A program made the position numbers and the translations under genes. From Artocarpus heterophyllus (lineage: Eukaryota > Streptophyta > Magnoliopsida > Rosales > Moraceae): a DNA stretch of 64,000 bases. The notes under the pieces are model-generated. The model was not told the origin of the DNA, did not search any database, and worked only from the letters and a program-made list of their open reading frames with translations. This document shows positions 11,125 through 24,054 of the stretch, piece after piece (position 1 is the stretch's first letter; every line of letters begins with the position of its first letter). Location of the stretch: assembly GCA_025403435.1 (NCBI GenBank), contig JAJQZP010000409.1, forward strand, positions 186,001 to 250,000, given 5' to 3'.

Positions 11125-12530
11125 TTAAAAAAAATGTGGATGCTTCTCTCTCATTTCAGATTCAAGTTCCCATATGGTTTCCTCCACATCATGATGTTGC
11201 CACATCACTTTCACCAGAGGAATTTCACGACGACGTAATATTTTTATTTCACGATCCAGTATCTGAACTGGAATTTCTTCATAGGTCGTATTTTCTTGAA
11301 TTGGCACATCTGTCCACATGATAACATGTGAAGGGTCGGGTTCATACTTTCTCAACATCGATACATGGAACACATTATATACATGAGACAATTATGGTGG
11401 CAGGTCTAAACGGTATGCCAACATTCCAATGCGTTCCACAATCTCAAACGGTCCTGTATACCTTGGTGCTAACTTTCCTTTAACACCAAATCGAGATACA
11501 CCACGTTTTGGTTTCACTTTCAAGAACACAAAGTCTCCGATCATGAACTCTAAAGGTCGCCTCCTCTTATTTGCATAACTATTCTATCGACTTTGAGCTG
11601 TCTGAAGACGTTCGCGAATAATCTGGATCTTGTCCATTGTTTCTCTAATAAACTGAGGCCCAAGTTCAAGATGCTCTTCCTTTTCAGACCAACACAATGG
11701 AGATCTACAAGGCCTACCATATAAAGCCTCATATGGAGCCATTCCAATACTTGCTTGGTAACTGTTGTTATATGCGAATTCAACATATGGCAGCTATTCA
11801 GTATAATTTGTTCTAAAGTCCAGCACACAAGCCCGAAGCATATCCTCGAGAATCTGAATAACACGTTCAGATTGTCCATCTATTTGAGGATGAAAAACTA
11901 TACTGAAATTCAATTGAGTTCCCAAGGCCTTCTGCAATCCTCTCTAGAATTTCAACGTGAAACGTGTATCCCTATCGAAAACTATTGACATTGGCACTGC
12001 ATGCAATGTCACTATCCTTTCCACATACAATTGACATAATTTTGAGACATTATAACTAGTTTTGATTAGGATGAAGTGGGCTGTCTTAGTTAAACAATCC
12101 ACAATTACCCAAACGACGTCATGCCCTATTTGAGTCTTAGGAAATCCGATAACAAAGTCAATTGTCACGTGATCCCACTTCCATTCTGGAATAGGTAAGC
12201 TCCTCAACTCGCCTCTAGGCTTTTGATGTTTTGCTTTAACCTGCTAACACGTCATGCACTTAGAGACAAAGGTTGCTACATCTCGTTTCATTCCTCGCCA
12301 CCAGTATTGTCATTTTAGATCCATATACATTTTAGTGCTTCTAGGATGAATAGCGAACTTTGAACAGTGAGCCTTATCCAGCACCACATGCTTGAGATAT
12401 GGATCCTCTGGAAAAACTAATCTTCCTTTGTAAAGTAAGAACCCTTCTGGCTCAATCTACCATCCATCTAGTTGTTCTCCATTTTGTATTTGCTCCTAAA
12501 CCCTACGTTATCCTTCATCGTGCCATTGTT
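11125..12530 (-). pseudogene. Chromovirus integrase and chromodomain, broken
   Basis: Integrase pieces are read on the minus strand with stops between them. They show the tail of the HHCC finger (KCMTC followed by a stop), the first core Asp in VTIDFVIGFP, the second Asp in IVFDRDTRF and a core Glu in GQSERVIQ. The GPFEI-type C-terminal domain follows, then the NVFHVSMLRKYEPDPSHV linker. A chromodomain follows (PLVKVMWQHHDVEETIWELE at 11391-11125), which in chromoviruses guides integration to chromatin marks. Multiple stops and frame changes make the whole non-functional. Confidence 0.85.
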
Positions 12531-12531
12531 C

Positions 12532-14133
12532 CTATTTTACTTGCTGAATTAACGTAGGAGTTGCTATCACATTGAATAGAAAAGCTCTTTCATCATCTTC
12601 ATAATATTGCAAGTTGAAGTCAGCGATGGTGACTCGTCTCCAATCTTCCAATGCCAAACTGGCTATACTTCCATTGTTCTTACGACTTAGAGCATCCGCC
12701 ACAGCATTTGCTTTTCCAGGATGGTATTGGATACTAAAGTCATAATCCACCGTGTACTCAGTCCATCTCTGTTGCCTTAGGTTGAGATCCCTTTGAGTAA
12801 ACAAATATTTCAGACTTAGATGATTTGTATAAAGCTTGAACTTTATGCCATATAGATAACATCTCCAAATCTTGAGTGTAAAAACCACAGCAGCTAACTC
12901 AAGATCATGTGTGGGGTAGTTCCTCTCGTGGGGTTTCAATTGGCGTGAGGCGTAGGCAACTACTCGTCCATGCTGCACTAACACACAACCCAAACCGTTT
13001 CCCGAGGCATCAGTGTATACTGTGTAAGGCTCCACGTTGTTGGGTATGATCGGCACAGGTGCACTAGTGAGTCTTCGCTTCAGTTCCTCAAATGCTTCTT
13101 CACATTTATCATCCCACACAAACTTGACATTCTTCCTTGTGAGTTTTGTCAATGGAGAAGTAATCTTTGAAAAATTCTCTACAAAACGTCGATAGTATCC
13201 AGCTAGTACGAGGAAACTTCAGATCTCTGACACGTTCTTCGGTCGTTCCCAATTTAGCACTACTTCAATTTTGGAGGGGTCTACTGAGATGCCTTCTTCA
13301 GAGACAACGTGTCCAAGGAACTTGACCTTCGTCATCCAGAAGTCACATTTCTCTCTCTTTGCATAGAGGCCATGTTCTCTCAACATCTGTAGAGCAATCC
13401 TCAAATGCTCAGCATGTTCTTCTTTAGTTTTAGACTAGATCAAGATATCATCTATGAAGACAATGATAAATTGATCTAAGTACGGTCGGAAGACATGGTT
13501 CATCAAGTCCATGAAAGCCGCTGGTGCATTAGTCAACCCGAAAGGCATGACAAGAAACTCAAAGTGACCGTAGCGAGTCCGGAAAGCCATCTTTGGAATG
13601 TCCTCTTCTCTTATCTTCAGTTGGTGATATCCGGATCGTAAGTCAATCTTTGAGAAATATCAAGATCCTTCTAGCTGATTGAACAACTCATTAATTCAGG
13701 GCAGAGGGTACTTGTTCTTGATAGTCAGTCGATTAAGCTAGCGATAATCGACACAGAGTCTCAACGATCCGTCATGTTTCTTCACAAAAAGCATTGGAGC
13801 TCCCCAAGTTGATGTACTTGGTCGAATAAATCCTTTTCCTAGTAATTCATCCAATTGCTTCCTTAATTCTACTTTCTCAGTAGGTGCCATTCGATGCAGA
13901 GCAATAGAAACAGGTGCTGCTCCTTGAGTTAGGTCGATGACAAACTCAATTTCTCTATCAGGCGGAAGTCCAAGCAGTTCATTTGGAAAAACATCTAAAA
14001 ATTTGTTCACCATAGGAGTGTGAGAGGATAGGTCACTTCTCTTTAGTTCTCCATTTGAAGCAAAGATTGCCCCAAGATTGGTGAAATTCCTTCGTCCTCC
14101 AATACAAGCCTTTAGCACCGGGGCTGGCGTCAC
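12532..14133 (-). pseudogene. Chromovirus reverse transcriptase and RNase H, broken
   Basis: The N-terminal RT is at 14133-13738 ([20 protein letters not shown]). The active-site motif reads FIDDILI near 13440-13470, followed at once by TAG where the family usually has Tyr. The thumb and connection are at 13404-13219 (VKFLGHVVSEEGISVDPSKI). RNase H is at 13152-12532 with [10 protein letters not shown] and THDLELAAV present. The usual YTDHKS Asp is replaced, reading YTNHLS, so a catalytic carboxylate is lost. Stops separate the parts, so no continuous pol frame remains. Confidence 0.87.
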
Positions 14134-14148
14134 TATTCCTGTCTTTGC

Positions 14149-14327
14149 CTAAAATTCGATGACTTGTCCATTCTTGGTGAATAAAGAGACACGTTTCCTA
14201 TGACAATCTACTATTGCCTGGTATTTAGTTAGCCAATCCATTCCTAAGATTACATCAAACTCTGTCATAGTTATTACATATAGGTCAGTCGATAGTTTAT
14301 GTTCTCCTATAACAATACACACTGATT
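14149..14327 (-). pseudogene. Chromovirus protease, C-terminal remnant
   Basis: The minus strand encodes KSVCIVIGEHKLSTDLYVIT and then FDVILGMDWLTKYQA, the conserved end of a Ty3/gypsy retropepsin. The N-terminal half with the D-S/T-G active site is not here, and it is not on the other side of the copia insertion either, so it was deleted. Confidence 0.85.
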
Positions 14328-16362
14328 TGTTAGACATGTATGCTCTAAGGAGTAAAAATATAATACGTTTTTGGAGACATTTTTATCAATAAAGAATTTA
14401 TTCGTTTATATATACCAAATATTGTCCTCTTTACGTTCATATTTGTTGAATGTATGATAAGTAAACAGTAGTCTGAGACTGTCAGTCTAAACCTTAAGAG
14501 TTGGGCATATGATGGGATGATTATGCGGTAGACACGACTCTTAAGGTGATGGTCTAAAATATATGATCCGCAATCGAGGGAATAAAGTTGGGCGCTTTAT
14601 TCATGTAAAGATTGTTATGTTGTCTATATCCCTTTTGGGAGATGGTTTGTCTTGGCCATCGGAGTTGGACTCCGTGAATAGAAACATTGGCGCGTTGTCA
14701 TAGGTGACGATGTGTTGGATCAGGGACATAAAGTGAATTGATTTGGATTAATAATTCTGTCTTGGCAAATCGATTCACTTTAGACAATCATTTGTATTGT
14801 ATCTTAATCCTGAGATGAATAATGGGCCCGTTGTCTCGACTTGTGTCTTTTGATGTACCAATGGGTGACTCCCACATCTCTATAGTGGCATGCATGCCGG
14901 TACGTTGGAGGCATGACTCTTGATAGCGTAGACTTGTTATTCATAGATATGGAATCCATAGCTCCTCTTTAGGAGTAATGATATCCTCTTATATGCGTTG
15001 TCCTGTAATTGGAAAACTGGAGCGCTCAACCATTTGGATACATAGGTGTAACCGAATGGTATACTATCTTTGGATGGTACGTTTTCTAATGGTGAGACAA
15101 TGGAACGTAAGATAAAAATAATCGGGAAGGTAAGACAGAACTTGTCCTTAAGCCGATTATGGATGATCATATGGGGATGCGATACACTATGATATGTCAT
15201 GGAGACTTAGCTACACGAGCTTCGTAATTCTATAAAGTTCGAGAGTGCAGCTCCAAGCTTTTAGTGGAGTAGCGTTGGAGTTGATAATTGTGAAATGTAT
15301 ATCTGGAATATTGGGTTTCATAATTATCATGAGTTTGAACTTTATAGGTCCATTTTGGTCCCCTTTGCTAGCTCACAAAATCCTATGACGACACGGCGTG
15401 CTTTTCCAATAATTGGTGACTTATCTCGGATTTATCAGATTGGTTTAAAATTTATAAGAATCAAATAATTCATGTCTGTTTATCGGTTGAATTAATTATG
15501 TAAGAAATTAGTTCAAGATGAACTTGTTGAATTATAGCGTTCGGATAATTCTTGTCTGTTTATCGGTTGTTTTAATTTTGGACAATTAGAACAAGATAAA
15601 CTTGTAGAATTATTGTGAATTGATTTATTTTCTTAGAGATTATCTTGATAAAGTTTGTTTTGATCAGATATCTTTTCTATTGGGCTATTTGAATCAAAAC
15701 TGAGACTTTATCCTTTAGAATCTCGGGTGGAAAATAAAAGATTCGCGGAGATTTTTTCTCGGCAGTTCGGCCTGCCTATCAGAAAGTTCGGCCTGCCGAA
15801 CTGACCAGTTCGGCCTGCCTATCACACAGTTCGGCATGCCGACCGCGACAGTTAAGATTACGCATTTTTCACGCGTATCTTATCAGATATTGATCCGAAC
15901 TTGATTCTGTTTCGATTTTTGAGACCTAATCTGATATGGACTGACCCCAAGGACCAATAGGTATAAAAAAGGGAGTGAGTCTAATGATTTACTAAGATCA
16001 ATTTGAGAGATTAAGAGTGATACTCTTCTAGTGAGCATCTGAAAACTCCCTGAGAGCTTTTGTTCACAAATCACGAACACTAGCTTTGGGTTCTCTCTAT
16101 TGGTTGGAAGGAGAGTCACCGGTGGAAGAGCTGTACATGTGAGGCCACACTCACTCCGGTTGTGGATAGAGAATAGCAAAGAAGACCAGTTGGTTGAGGC
16201 TCTTCTGGAACGTTACTTCTCTACACAGGTCGCGGAGGTTCTTTGGCACACTGAGGTTAGTAAGATCTGTTTAATTTATACATATAACATGTCAAACTTG
16301 TGTTTTGGAAAATACTCTGATGAAAATTTAAAAAAATTCCGCTGCGCACTTTGTTTCCAGCA
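14328..16362 (+). repeat. 5' LTR of copia copy 1
   Basis: A CCAAT motif lies in GACCAATAG, followed by TATAAAAAA at 15962. A GC-rich array of GTTCGGCCTGCC units sits at about 15763-15845 in U3. Confidence 0.93.
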
Positions 16363-18004
16363 ATTGGTATCAGAGCCGAGGTTTTTACATAAATTTGCAA
16401 GTTTGTGATCATGTTATGTGCATAAATTTTGTGATCTTAATCTCTCCAATGCTTGAATTAAATTTTATAGAGAGATGGCACTCTAGGTTTCTATATAATA
16501 TATATGTTGTCATGGATTATATGGTGAATGTTTATTAATTAATTATGGTTGATTAAATTGTTGTTTAATTATTTATTAATTAATTAATACCGGTTATGGT
16601 TCCTTAGAGGTTAGAATGTGTATCTAGGTTTTTCATGTAACTAGATGGCGGACTATCATCTCCGTCTAGGAATTATTATTTAATTTTTAATTTGTAAGAA
16701 TTTTGTAATTAAATAATTATTCGGAGAAGACGGAACGAGAAGTCGGAACTTAAAGATTGATGATGGCGCCTCCAGGTATTTCCTGAGTCTCTAATTTTAT
16801 GTTTTTGAATTGTTGAAAATAAAATTGATGAATTGCATTAAAATTGTATTTTCTGGATTGAGGGTTTTCTGCTCGGTCGGCATGCCGGACCTCACAGTTC
16901 GGCAGGCCGAAGGTCACAGATCGGCAGGCCGGACGTACGGTCCGGCAGGCCGACAGTGGGGCAGAAATTTTGGTGCTCTGCCGGCAGGCCGAACCACCAT
17001 GATCGGTCGGCCTATCATCCAGATCGGCCTGCCGACCGAGAGCAGCCAGGTGTCCAGAAAAGGTGCAATTTTTTGGTGCAGTTTTAATTTTATTTTTGGG
17101 ACGATTCTGAGAAACATTAAATTTGGATATGACCGGAAATATGAAGTGTTCGATTCATACGGGATTGAGGACTTGAAGATGGATATTACATGAAGAAGGA
17201 TACAGCTTGAGGATTCAAGGATGAAGAATCGATAAATGTCTCGATTATTCTCTTGTAATCTTAGTTTTTCTATTCTCTAGGGTGGAACCATAATATTACG
17301 GTTATTATTATTATTATGCTTGTAGCTTTGCTTGATTGCTTTGCTTGTCTGCATTATAATATGATTTACCATGTATATTGATAACATGTCATATAGAATA
17401 GGGAGTGCCGCTCATATTAAATTGTTCATGCATAATTTCAAAATAAAACCTTGACTTCAAAAGATTGAGTGGGAGAAGGTTTTCGAAGAGAGAACCTAAG
17501 GCCTCCATCGTTGGTCCATAGGAAGAACATGATGGTCCCAACCCCTAGGAAGGGATTTCTATCATGTACCAGATTGGATCTCTGAAAGGATAAGGTATTT
17601 TAGTATGATTTATGGTTGCACACCCCTAGGTGGTGATTATAAATCATGGATAAAATATTAAAACGGTGGTTATACACTCACGTTAATTTTATTATTAACC
17701 TCCCCTAGGAGCTCTGTTAATAAAATTAATGGCCAAAGAAACGATTATTAGTATATGCTGGATCATACGGGTCCTGGATGGCATATATTAATCAGGAGGG
17801 GATCCGTGTTCCTGATTGAATTTGGCATGACTCCCCTAGGAGCTTGTTGAATTCTGAGTTGGGAATTATCGTTGTAAGGTTGTGATATTTTCAAGGTTTT
17901 GACACATAAACACATTTGTATGATTTTACATGATTGTGTTATCTTACTAAATTATTAATATGTTTGCTTATGTTTGGTATATGACTCTTTATTGTAGATT
18001 GAAA
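16363..18004 (+). other. Copia copy 1 leader with primer site, GC-rich array and CCCCTAGG hairpins
   Basis: TGGTATCAGAGC at 16365-16376 matches the initiator-Met tRNA primer site. A GC-rich array of CGGCAGGCCG units covers about 16873-17040. CCCCTAGG occurs at 17542, 17623, 17702 and 17833, three of these in the loops of clear hairpins (17527-17567, 17605-17647, 17682-17729). The open frame through the GC array is a composition artefact, not a gene. Confidence 0.8.
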
Positions 18005-21000
18005 ATGTCTAAAAACGCTTTATCATCGATACTTGACAAAAACCAATTAACCGGTGAGAACTATAATGATTGGAAACGGAACCTGGACATCGTCCTTTCC
18101 TTTGAGAAACTGAAATATGTTCTGACAACTCCTTGTCCTCCCGAGCCTACGGGAGACTCAAGTAATGAGCAATTCCAAGCGTACGACCGCTGGAAAGATG
18201 CTAATGATCAGGCCCGCTGCTATGTTATGGCTAGCATGAATAACGTGCTGCAGGCTCAACATCAGGATTATGAGACTGCGAAGCAGATCTTGGATAATCT
18301 TGAGGACATGTTTGGAGGCCAGGCCATAACAAAGCGGCAAGGGGCGCTTCGGAAACTCTTAAACTGTAGACAGAGACCGGGGACATCTGTAAAGGAGCAC
18401 ATGATGTTGGTCATGGGTTACCTCGCTGAGGCTCAAACCAATGGAGCCGACATCAATGCTGAAACTCAGATGACTATGGTCTTTGAGACTCTATCTAAGG
18501 AATTTATTCCGTTTAGAGCTACTTTTAATCTAAGCAATAGACGGGATATGACCTTGACAGAACTGATGAAACAATTACAAGAGTTTGAACTGCTGATCAG
18601 GGAGTCTCCTGCTGGTGGAGAGGCCAATATGGTAGCTGCTTCTGGTTCCAATCCTAACTCTGGGAATGGAAAGAAGCAACGGGCCAAAAGTGGGAAGTCT
18701 TCTATTCCTATTGCTACCAAGAGCAAGAAGAAGAAGAAGAAGAACCCAAAGAAGCTTAAGTGCTTCTTTTGTGGTAAGGTCGGGCATATAAAGAAGCATT
18801 GCAAGGACTTCCTTTCCAAGGGAGGTAGGTGTGATCTTCTATATTTAGAAACTTGTTTGGTTGAGGAATCCAGTGACATTTGGGTCATAGATTCTGGTGC
18901 AACTAATCATGTTTGTGTTTCTCTGCAGGGATTCAAAGAAACGAGAAGTCTACTTCGTGAAGACTTAACGCTTCGGATGGGCGATGGATCCTTGGTCTTA
19001 GCGGAAGCAGTGGGAGATGTCCATCTTTATTTTGATAATTATAGGAGTTTAATTTTGCGAGATTGTTTTTATGTTCCTAAATTTAAAAGGAATTTAATTT
19101 CTGTATCTTCTTTATTTAAAGACTCCTACGTGGTATCTTTTAATGAAAAAGTGGTGATTCGCAAAAAAAAATCTTTTATCTGTTCTGGATGGATGCAAAA
19201 TAATCTATATTTTATCAAACCTAAGATGGACCTATTGCTTAATGCTGAGATAAATGATAATGACTCAAAAAGACTTAAAACTTCTCACTCTAGTAAGACT
19301 TATCTTTGGCATTTGCGCCTTGGCCATATTAACCTAAATAGGATTCAAAGGTTGGTAAGGGATGGACCTTTAAGTCACTTAAAGGTGGAATCTATACCTC
19401 AATGTGAGTCTTGTTTGGAGGGTAAAATGACCAAAAGACCATACGGGTCTAAGGGCAATAGGGCCGAAGGGGTTCTAGAACTTGTGCATAGTGATGTTTG
19501 CGGACCGATGAACATCCGGGCACGAGGAGGGTATGAGTACTTCGTTACTTTTATTGACGATTACTCAAGATATGGGTATGTGTACCTAATGCACCACAAA
19601 AGCGAAACTTATGATAAGTTCAGGGAGTTTCGGGCTGAAGTGGAAAAGCAATTGGGTAGACCCATAAAGGCACTTCGATCTGATCGAGGTGGGGAATACC
19701 TTTCTGATGAGTTCTTGGGACACTTGTTAGAGAATGGGATTTTATCCCATTTGACTGCGCCGGGTACTCCGCAGCAGAATGGCGTAGCAGAGAGAAGGAA
19801 TAGGACTTTGTTGGACATGATTCGGTCCATGATGAGTTATTCATCATTGCCTTTATCCTTTTGGGGATATGCACTACAAACCGCATGTTATCTTTTGAAC
19901 AATGTGCCTTCAAAATCGGTCCCTAAAACTCCTCACGAGTTGTGGACAAGACGGAAGACATCCTTAAACAATATTCGCATATGGGGATGTCCAGCTCATG
20001 TCCTGTTTAAGGATCCGAATAAGTTGGAAGCACGTTCAGAAGTTTGCGTGTTTGTAGGATATCCAAAAGGGACTAAAGGGGGTTATTTTTATAACCCAAA
20101 GGAAAATAAAGTCGTGGTTTCAACTAATGCAACTTTCCTTGAGGAGAGTTACATGAACGACTTTAAACCTCAAAGCAAAGTGGTGCTTGAGGAGTTGAGG
20201 GGTAATCCGTTTACTCCGGAGGTTCCGAACGAAACCATTCCGATCGGTGTAGAAAAACCAAACAAACCTGAACAACAACCTCAGGGGCTTCGGCGTAGTG
20301 GGAGGATCGGGCGTCAACCTGAGAGGTATATGTTCAATGGGGAGGTCTTTTTGGCTGAACCGGATGAACATGACAGGGATCCTTATACTTACGCAGAAGC
20401 TATGGAGGATGTTGATTCAAAACTCTGGACAGAGGTCATGAACATTGAGATGAAGTCTATGGAGACTAATCAGGTCTGGGAGCTTGTAGATCTTCCCGAA
20501 GGGGTAAAACCCATAGGGTGTAAGTGGATCTACAAGAGGAAAAGAGGAGTGGATGGAAAGGTCGAAACCTTTAAGGCTAGACTAGTAGCTAAGGGTTATA
20601 CGCAAAAGGAAGGAATCGATTATGAGGAAACCTTTTCGCCTGTAGCCATGCTTAAGTCCATCCGGATTCTCTTGTCCATAGCTGCCGCTCTCGACTACGA
20701 GATTTGGCAGATGGATGTCAAGACGGCTTTTCTGAATGGCTATCTTGATGAGTCCATTTATATGGAACAACCAGACGGGTTCAAGGTCACGGGTCAAGAG
20801 GGTAAGGTTTGTAAGTTGCTAAAGTCTATTTATGGACTTAAGCAGGCTTCTCGTTCTTGGAACATAAGATTTGATCAAGTGATCAAGACTTATGGGTTCT
20901 CACAAAATGTGGATGAACCATGTGTTTACAAACACATTAAGAATGGGAAGGTGGTTTTTCTACTACTCTATGTAGATGACATTCTGCTAATTGGCAATGA

Positions 21001-22005
21001 CGTTGGGGCATTGTCATCGGTCAAATTATGGTTGACCAAGCAGTTTGACATAGATAAAATTTTGTTCTCGGTGAGGCTAATTTTGACATAGAATGGGAAG
21101 GACTTAGGTGAGGCTAATTTTGTTCTCGGTATCCAGATCTTTCGGGATAGGAAGAACAAAATGATAGCTTTGTCACAGGCCGGCTACATAGATAAAATTC
21201 TCAGGAGGTTTGCAATGCAAGATTCCAAGAAAGGTGGGCAACCATCTAGGTCTGGAATTACTCTTTCTAAGAAAGACTCTCCAAAGTCTTATGAAGAAAG
21301 AGAATACATGAAGAAGGTACCTTATGCTTCGGCAGTGGGTAGTCTCATGTATGCCATGCTTTGCACTCGACCGGATATTAGCTATGCGGTCGGGATTGTG
21401 AGTCGATTTCAGGCGGATCCAGGACCGAACCATTGGGTTGCGGTAAAGCATATTTTCAAGTACCTGAGAAGGACTCGAGGGTATATGCTTGTGTATTCGG
21501 GTGAGGATTTAACTCCTCTAGGATACACTGATTCGGATTTTCAATCCTGCCTGGATTCTAGGAAATCGACATTCAGGGTTTGTGTTTACTCTAGGGTGGC
21601 GGTGCCATCAGTTGGAGAAGTGCGAAGCAAGATTGCACTTCGGATTCAACGATGGAGGCCGAGTATGTGGCGGCTAGTGATGCTTCGAAAGAAGCAGTGT
21701 GGCTCCGCAAGTTCCTTGGGGATCTTGAGGTAGTTCCTGGTATGGATAAAGCGGTATCACTGTACTGTGATAACAGTGCGGCGGTAGCTAATGCTAAGGA
21801 ACCAAGATTTCACAAGAAGAGTAAGCATATTGATCGGAAGTATCATGTGATAAAGGACTTCGTTGAGAGCGGGCATGTCACGGTATGCAAGATCGCGTCA
21901 GAGGACAATTTAGCTGATCCATTCACGAAGACACTTACTGGGAGAGTCTTCGAGAGGCATGTGGAAGCTATGGGGATGCGAAATTTGCAGTATTTACTCA
22001 CTTAG
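18005..22005 (+). pseudogene. Copia gag-pol polyprotein, copy 1, disrupted
   Basis: The best start is the ATG at 18005 ([20 protein letters not shown]), since the open frame before it lies in leader sequence. Gag, zinc knuckle ([14 protein letters not shown]), protease ([10 protein letters not shown]), integrase and most of RT are open to 21091. A 45-bp insertion at about 21052-21096 brings in the TAG at 21089-21091. The frame resumes unchanged after it. Single A insertions near 21574 and 21594, inside the RNase H motif region, then shift the frame by two. The C-terminal RNase H is read in the new frame to 22005. Copy 2 has none of these lesions. Confidence 0.93.
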
Positions 22006-22019
22006 TGCAAGTGGGAGAT
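22006..22019 (+). other. Polypurine tract, copia copy 1
   Basis: AAGTGGGAGAT immediately precedes the 3' LTR and follows the pol stop. Confidence 0.75.
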
Positions 22020-24054
22020 TGTTAGACATGTATGCTCTAAGGAGTAAAAATGTAATACGTTTTTGGAGACATTTTTATCAATAAAGAATTTTTCAGTTTA
22101 TATATACCAAATATTGTCCTCTTTACGTTCATATTTGTTGAATGTATGATAAGCAAACAGTAGTCTGAGACTGTCAGTCTAAACCTTAAGAGTTGGGCAT
22201 ATGATGGGATGATTATGCGGTAGACACGACTCTTAAGGTGATGGTCTAAAATATATGATCCGCAATCGAGGGAATAAAGTTGGGCGCTTTATTCATGTAA
22301 AGATTGTTATGTTGTCTATATCCCTTTTGGGAGATGGTTTGTCTTGGCCATCGGAGTTGGACTCCGTGAATAGAAACATTGGCGCGTTGTCATAGGTGAC
22401 GATGTGTTGGATCGGGACATAAAGTGAATTGATTTGGATTAATAATTCTGTCTTGGCAAATCGATTCACTTTAGACAATCATTTGTATTGTATCTTAATC
22501 CTGAGATGAATAATGGGCTCGTTGTCTCGACTTATGTCTTTTGATGTACCAATGGGTGACTCCCACATCTCTATAGTGGCATGCATGCCGGTACGTTGGA
22601 GGCATGACTCTTGATAGCAGTAGACTTGTTATTCATAGATATGGAATCCATAGCTCCTCTTTAGGAGTAATGATATCCTCTTATATGCGTTGTCCTGTAA
22701 TTGGAAAACTGGAGCGCTCAACCATTTGGATACATAGGTGTAACCGAATGGTATACTATCTTTGGATGGTAAGTTTTCTAATGGTGAGACAATGGAACGT
22801 AAGATAAAAATAATCGGGAAGGTAAGACAGAACTTGTCCTTAAGCCGATTATGGATGATCATATGGGGATGTGATACACTATGATATGTCATGGAGACTT
22901 AGCTACACGAGCTTCGTAATTCTATAAAGTTCGAGAGTGCAGCTCCAAGCTTTTAGTGGAGTAGCGTTGGAGTTGATAATTGTGAAATGTATATCTGGAT
23001 ATTGGGTTTCATAGTTATCATGAGCTTGAACTTTATAGGTCCATTTTGGTCCCCTTTGCTAGCTCACAAAATCCTGTAACGACACGACGTGCTTTTCCAA
23101 TAATTGGTGACTTATGTCGGATTTATCAGATTGGTTTAAAATTTATAAGAATCAAATAATTCATGTCTGTTTATCGGTTGAATTAATTATGTAAGAAATT
23201 AGTTCAAGATGAACTTGTTGAATTATAGGCGTTCGGATAATTCTTGTCTGTTTATCGGTTGTTTTAATTTTGGACAATTAGAACAAGATAAACTTGTAGA
23301 ATTATTGTGAATTGATTTATTTTCTTAGAGATTATCTTGATAGAGTTTGTTTTGATCAGATATCTTTTCTATTGGGCTATTTGAATCAAAACTGAGACTT
23401 TATCCTTTAGAATCTCGGGTGGAAAATAAAAGATTCGCGGAGATTTTTTCTCGGCAGTTCGGCCTGCCGATCAGAAAGTTCGGCCTGCCGAACTGGCCAG
23501 TTCGGCCTGCCTATCTCACAGTTCGGCATGCCGACCGCGACAGCTAAGATTACGCGTTTTTCACGCGTATCTTATCAGATATTGATCCGAACTTTGATTC
23601 TGTTTCGATTTTTGAGACCTAATCTGATATGGACTGACCCCAAGGACCAATAGGTATAAAAAGGGAGTGAGTCTAATGATTTACTCAGATCAATTTGAGA
23701 GATTAAGAGTGATACTCTTCTAGTGAGCATCTGAAAACTCCCTGAGAGCTTTTGTTCACAAATCACGAACACTAGCTTTGGGTTCTCTCTATTGGTTGGA
23801 AGGAGAGTCACCGGTGGAAGAGCTGTACGTGTGAGCCCACACTCACTCCGGTTGTGGATAGAGAATAGCAAAGAAGACCAGTTGGTTGAGGCTCTTCTGG
23901 AACGTTACTTCTCTACACAGGTCGCGGAGGTTCTTCGACACACTGAGGTTAGTAAGATCTGTTTAATTTATACATATAACATGTCATACTTGTATTTTGG
24001 AAAATACTCTGATGAAAATTTTTAAAAATTCCGCTGCGCACTTTGTTTCCAACA
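22020..24054 (+). repeat. 3' LTR of copia copy 1
   Basis: Same length as the 5' LTR (2035 bp), with scattered substitutions and one-base indels. The GC-rich U3 array is at about 23451-23538. Confidence 0.93.

Larger units (their letters stand above)
14328..24054 (+). mobile_element. Ty1/copia element, copy 1, pol broken
   Basis: LTRs of 2035 bp at 14328-16362 and 22020-24054 start TGTTAGACATG and end TTTCCA(A/G)CA. The interior matches copy 2 (53477-63176) almost base for base. The two LTRs differ at about 1.5-2 percent of sites by eye. The pol frame carries a 45-bp insertion with an in-frame stop and two single-base insertions. The flanks TGATT and CTACA do not match, so no TSD is present. 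Confidence 0.95.

Noticed and set aside
14937..15200. 87-codon minus-strand frame repeated in each copia LTR (also at 22629, 54086, 61752)
   Set aside because: It repeats only because the LTR repeats; no domain, no start context, and small changes in LTR copies are not biased toward synonymous sites as far as seen by eye.
16100..16408. Plus-strand frame at the end of each copia LTR (also at 23792, 55247, 62913)
   Set aside because: It lies in R/U5, length and C-terminus differ between LTR copies, and no protein feature is recognisable.
16810..17193. Open frame of 127 codons through the GC-rich array in the copia copy 1 leader
   Set aside because: Translation is repeats of the CGGCAGGCCG unit and the frame is not kept in copy 2 (the counterpart differs after the unit-number change), so it is a composition artefact.
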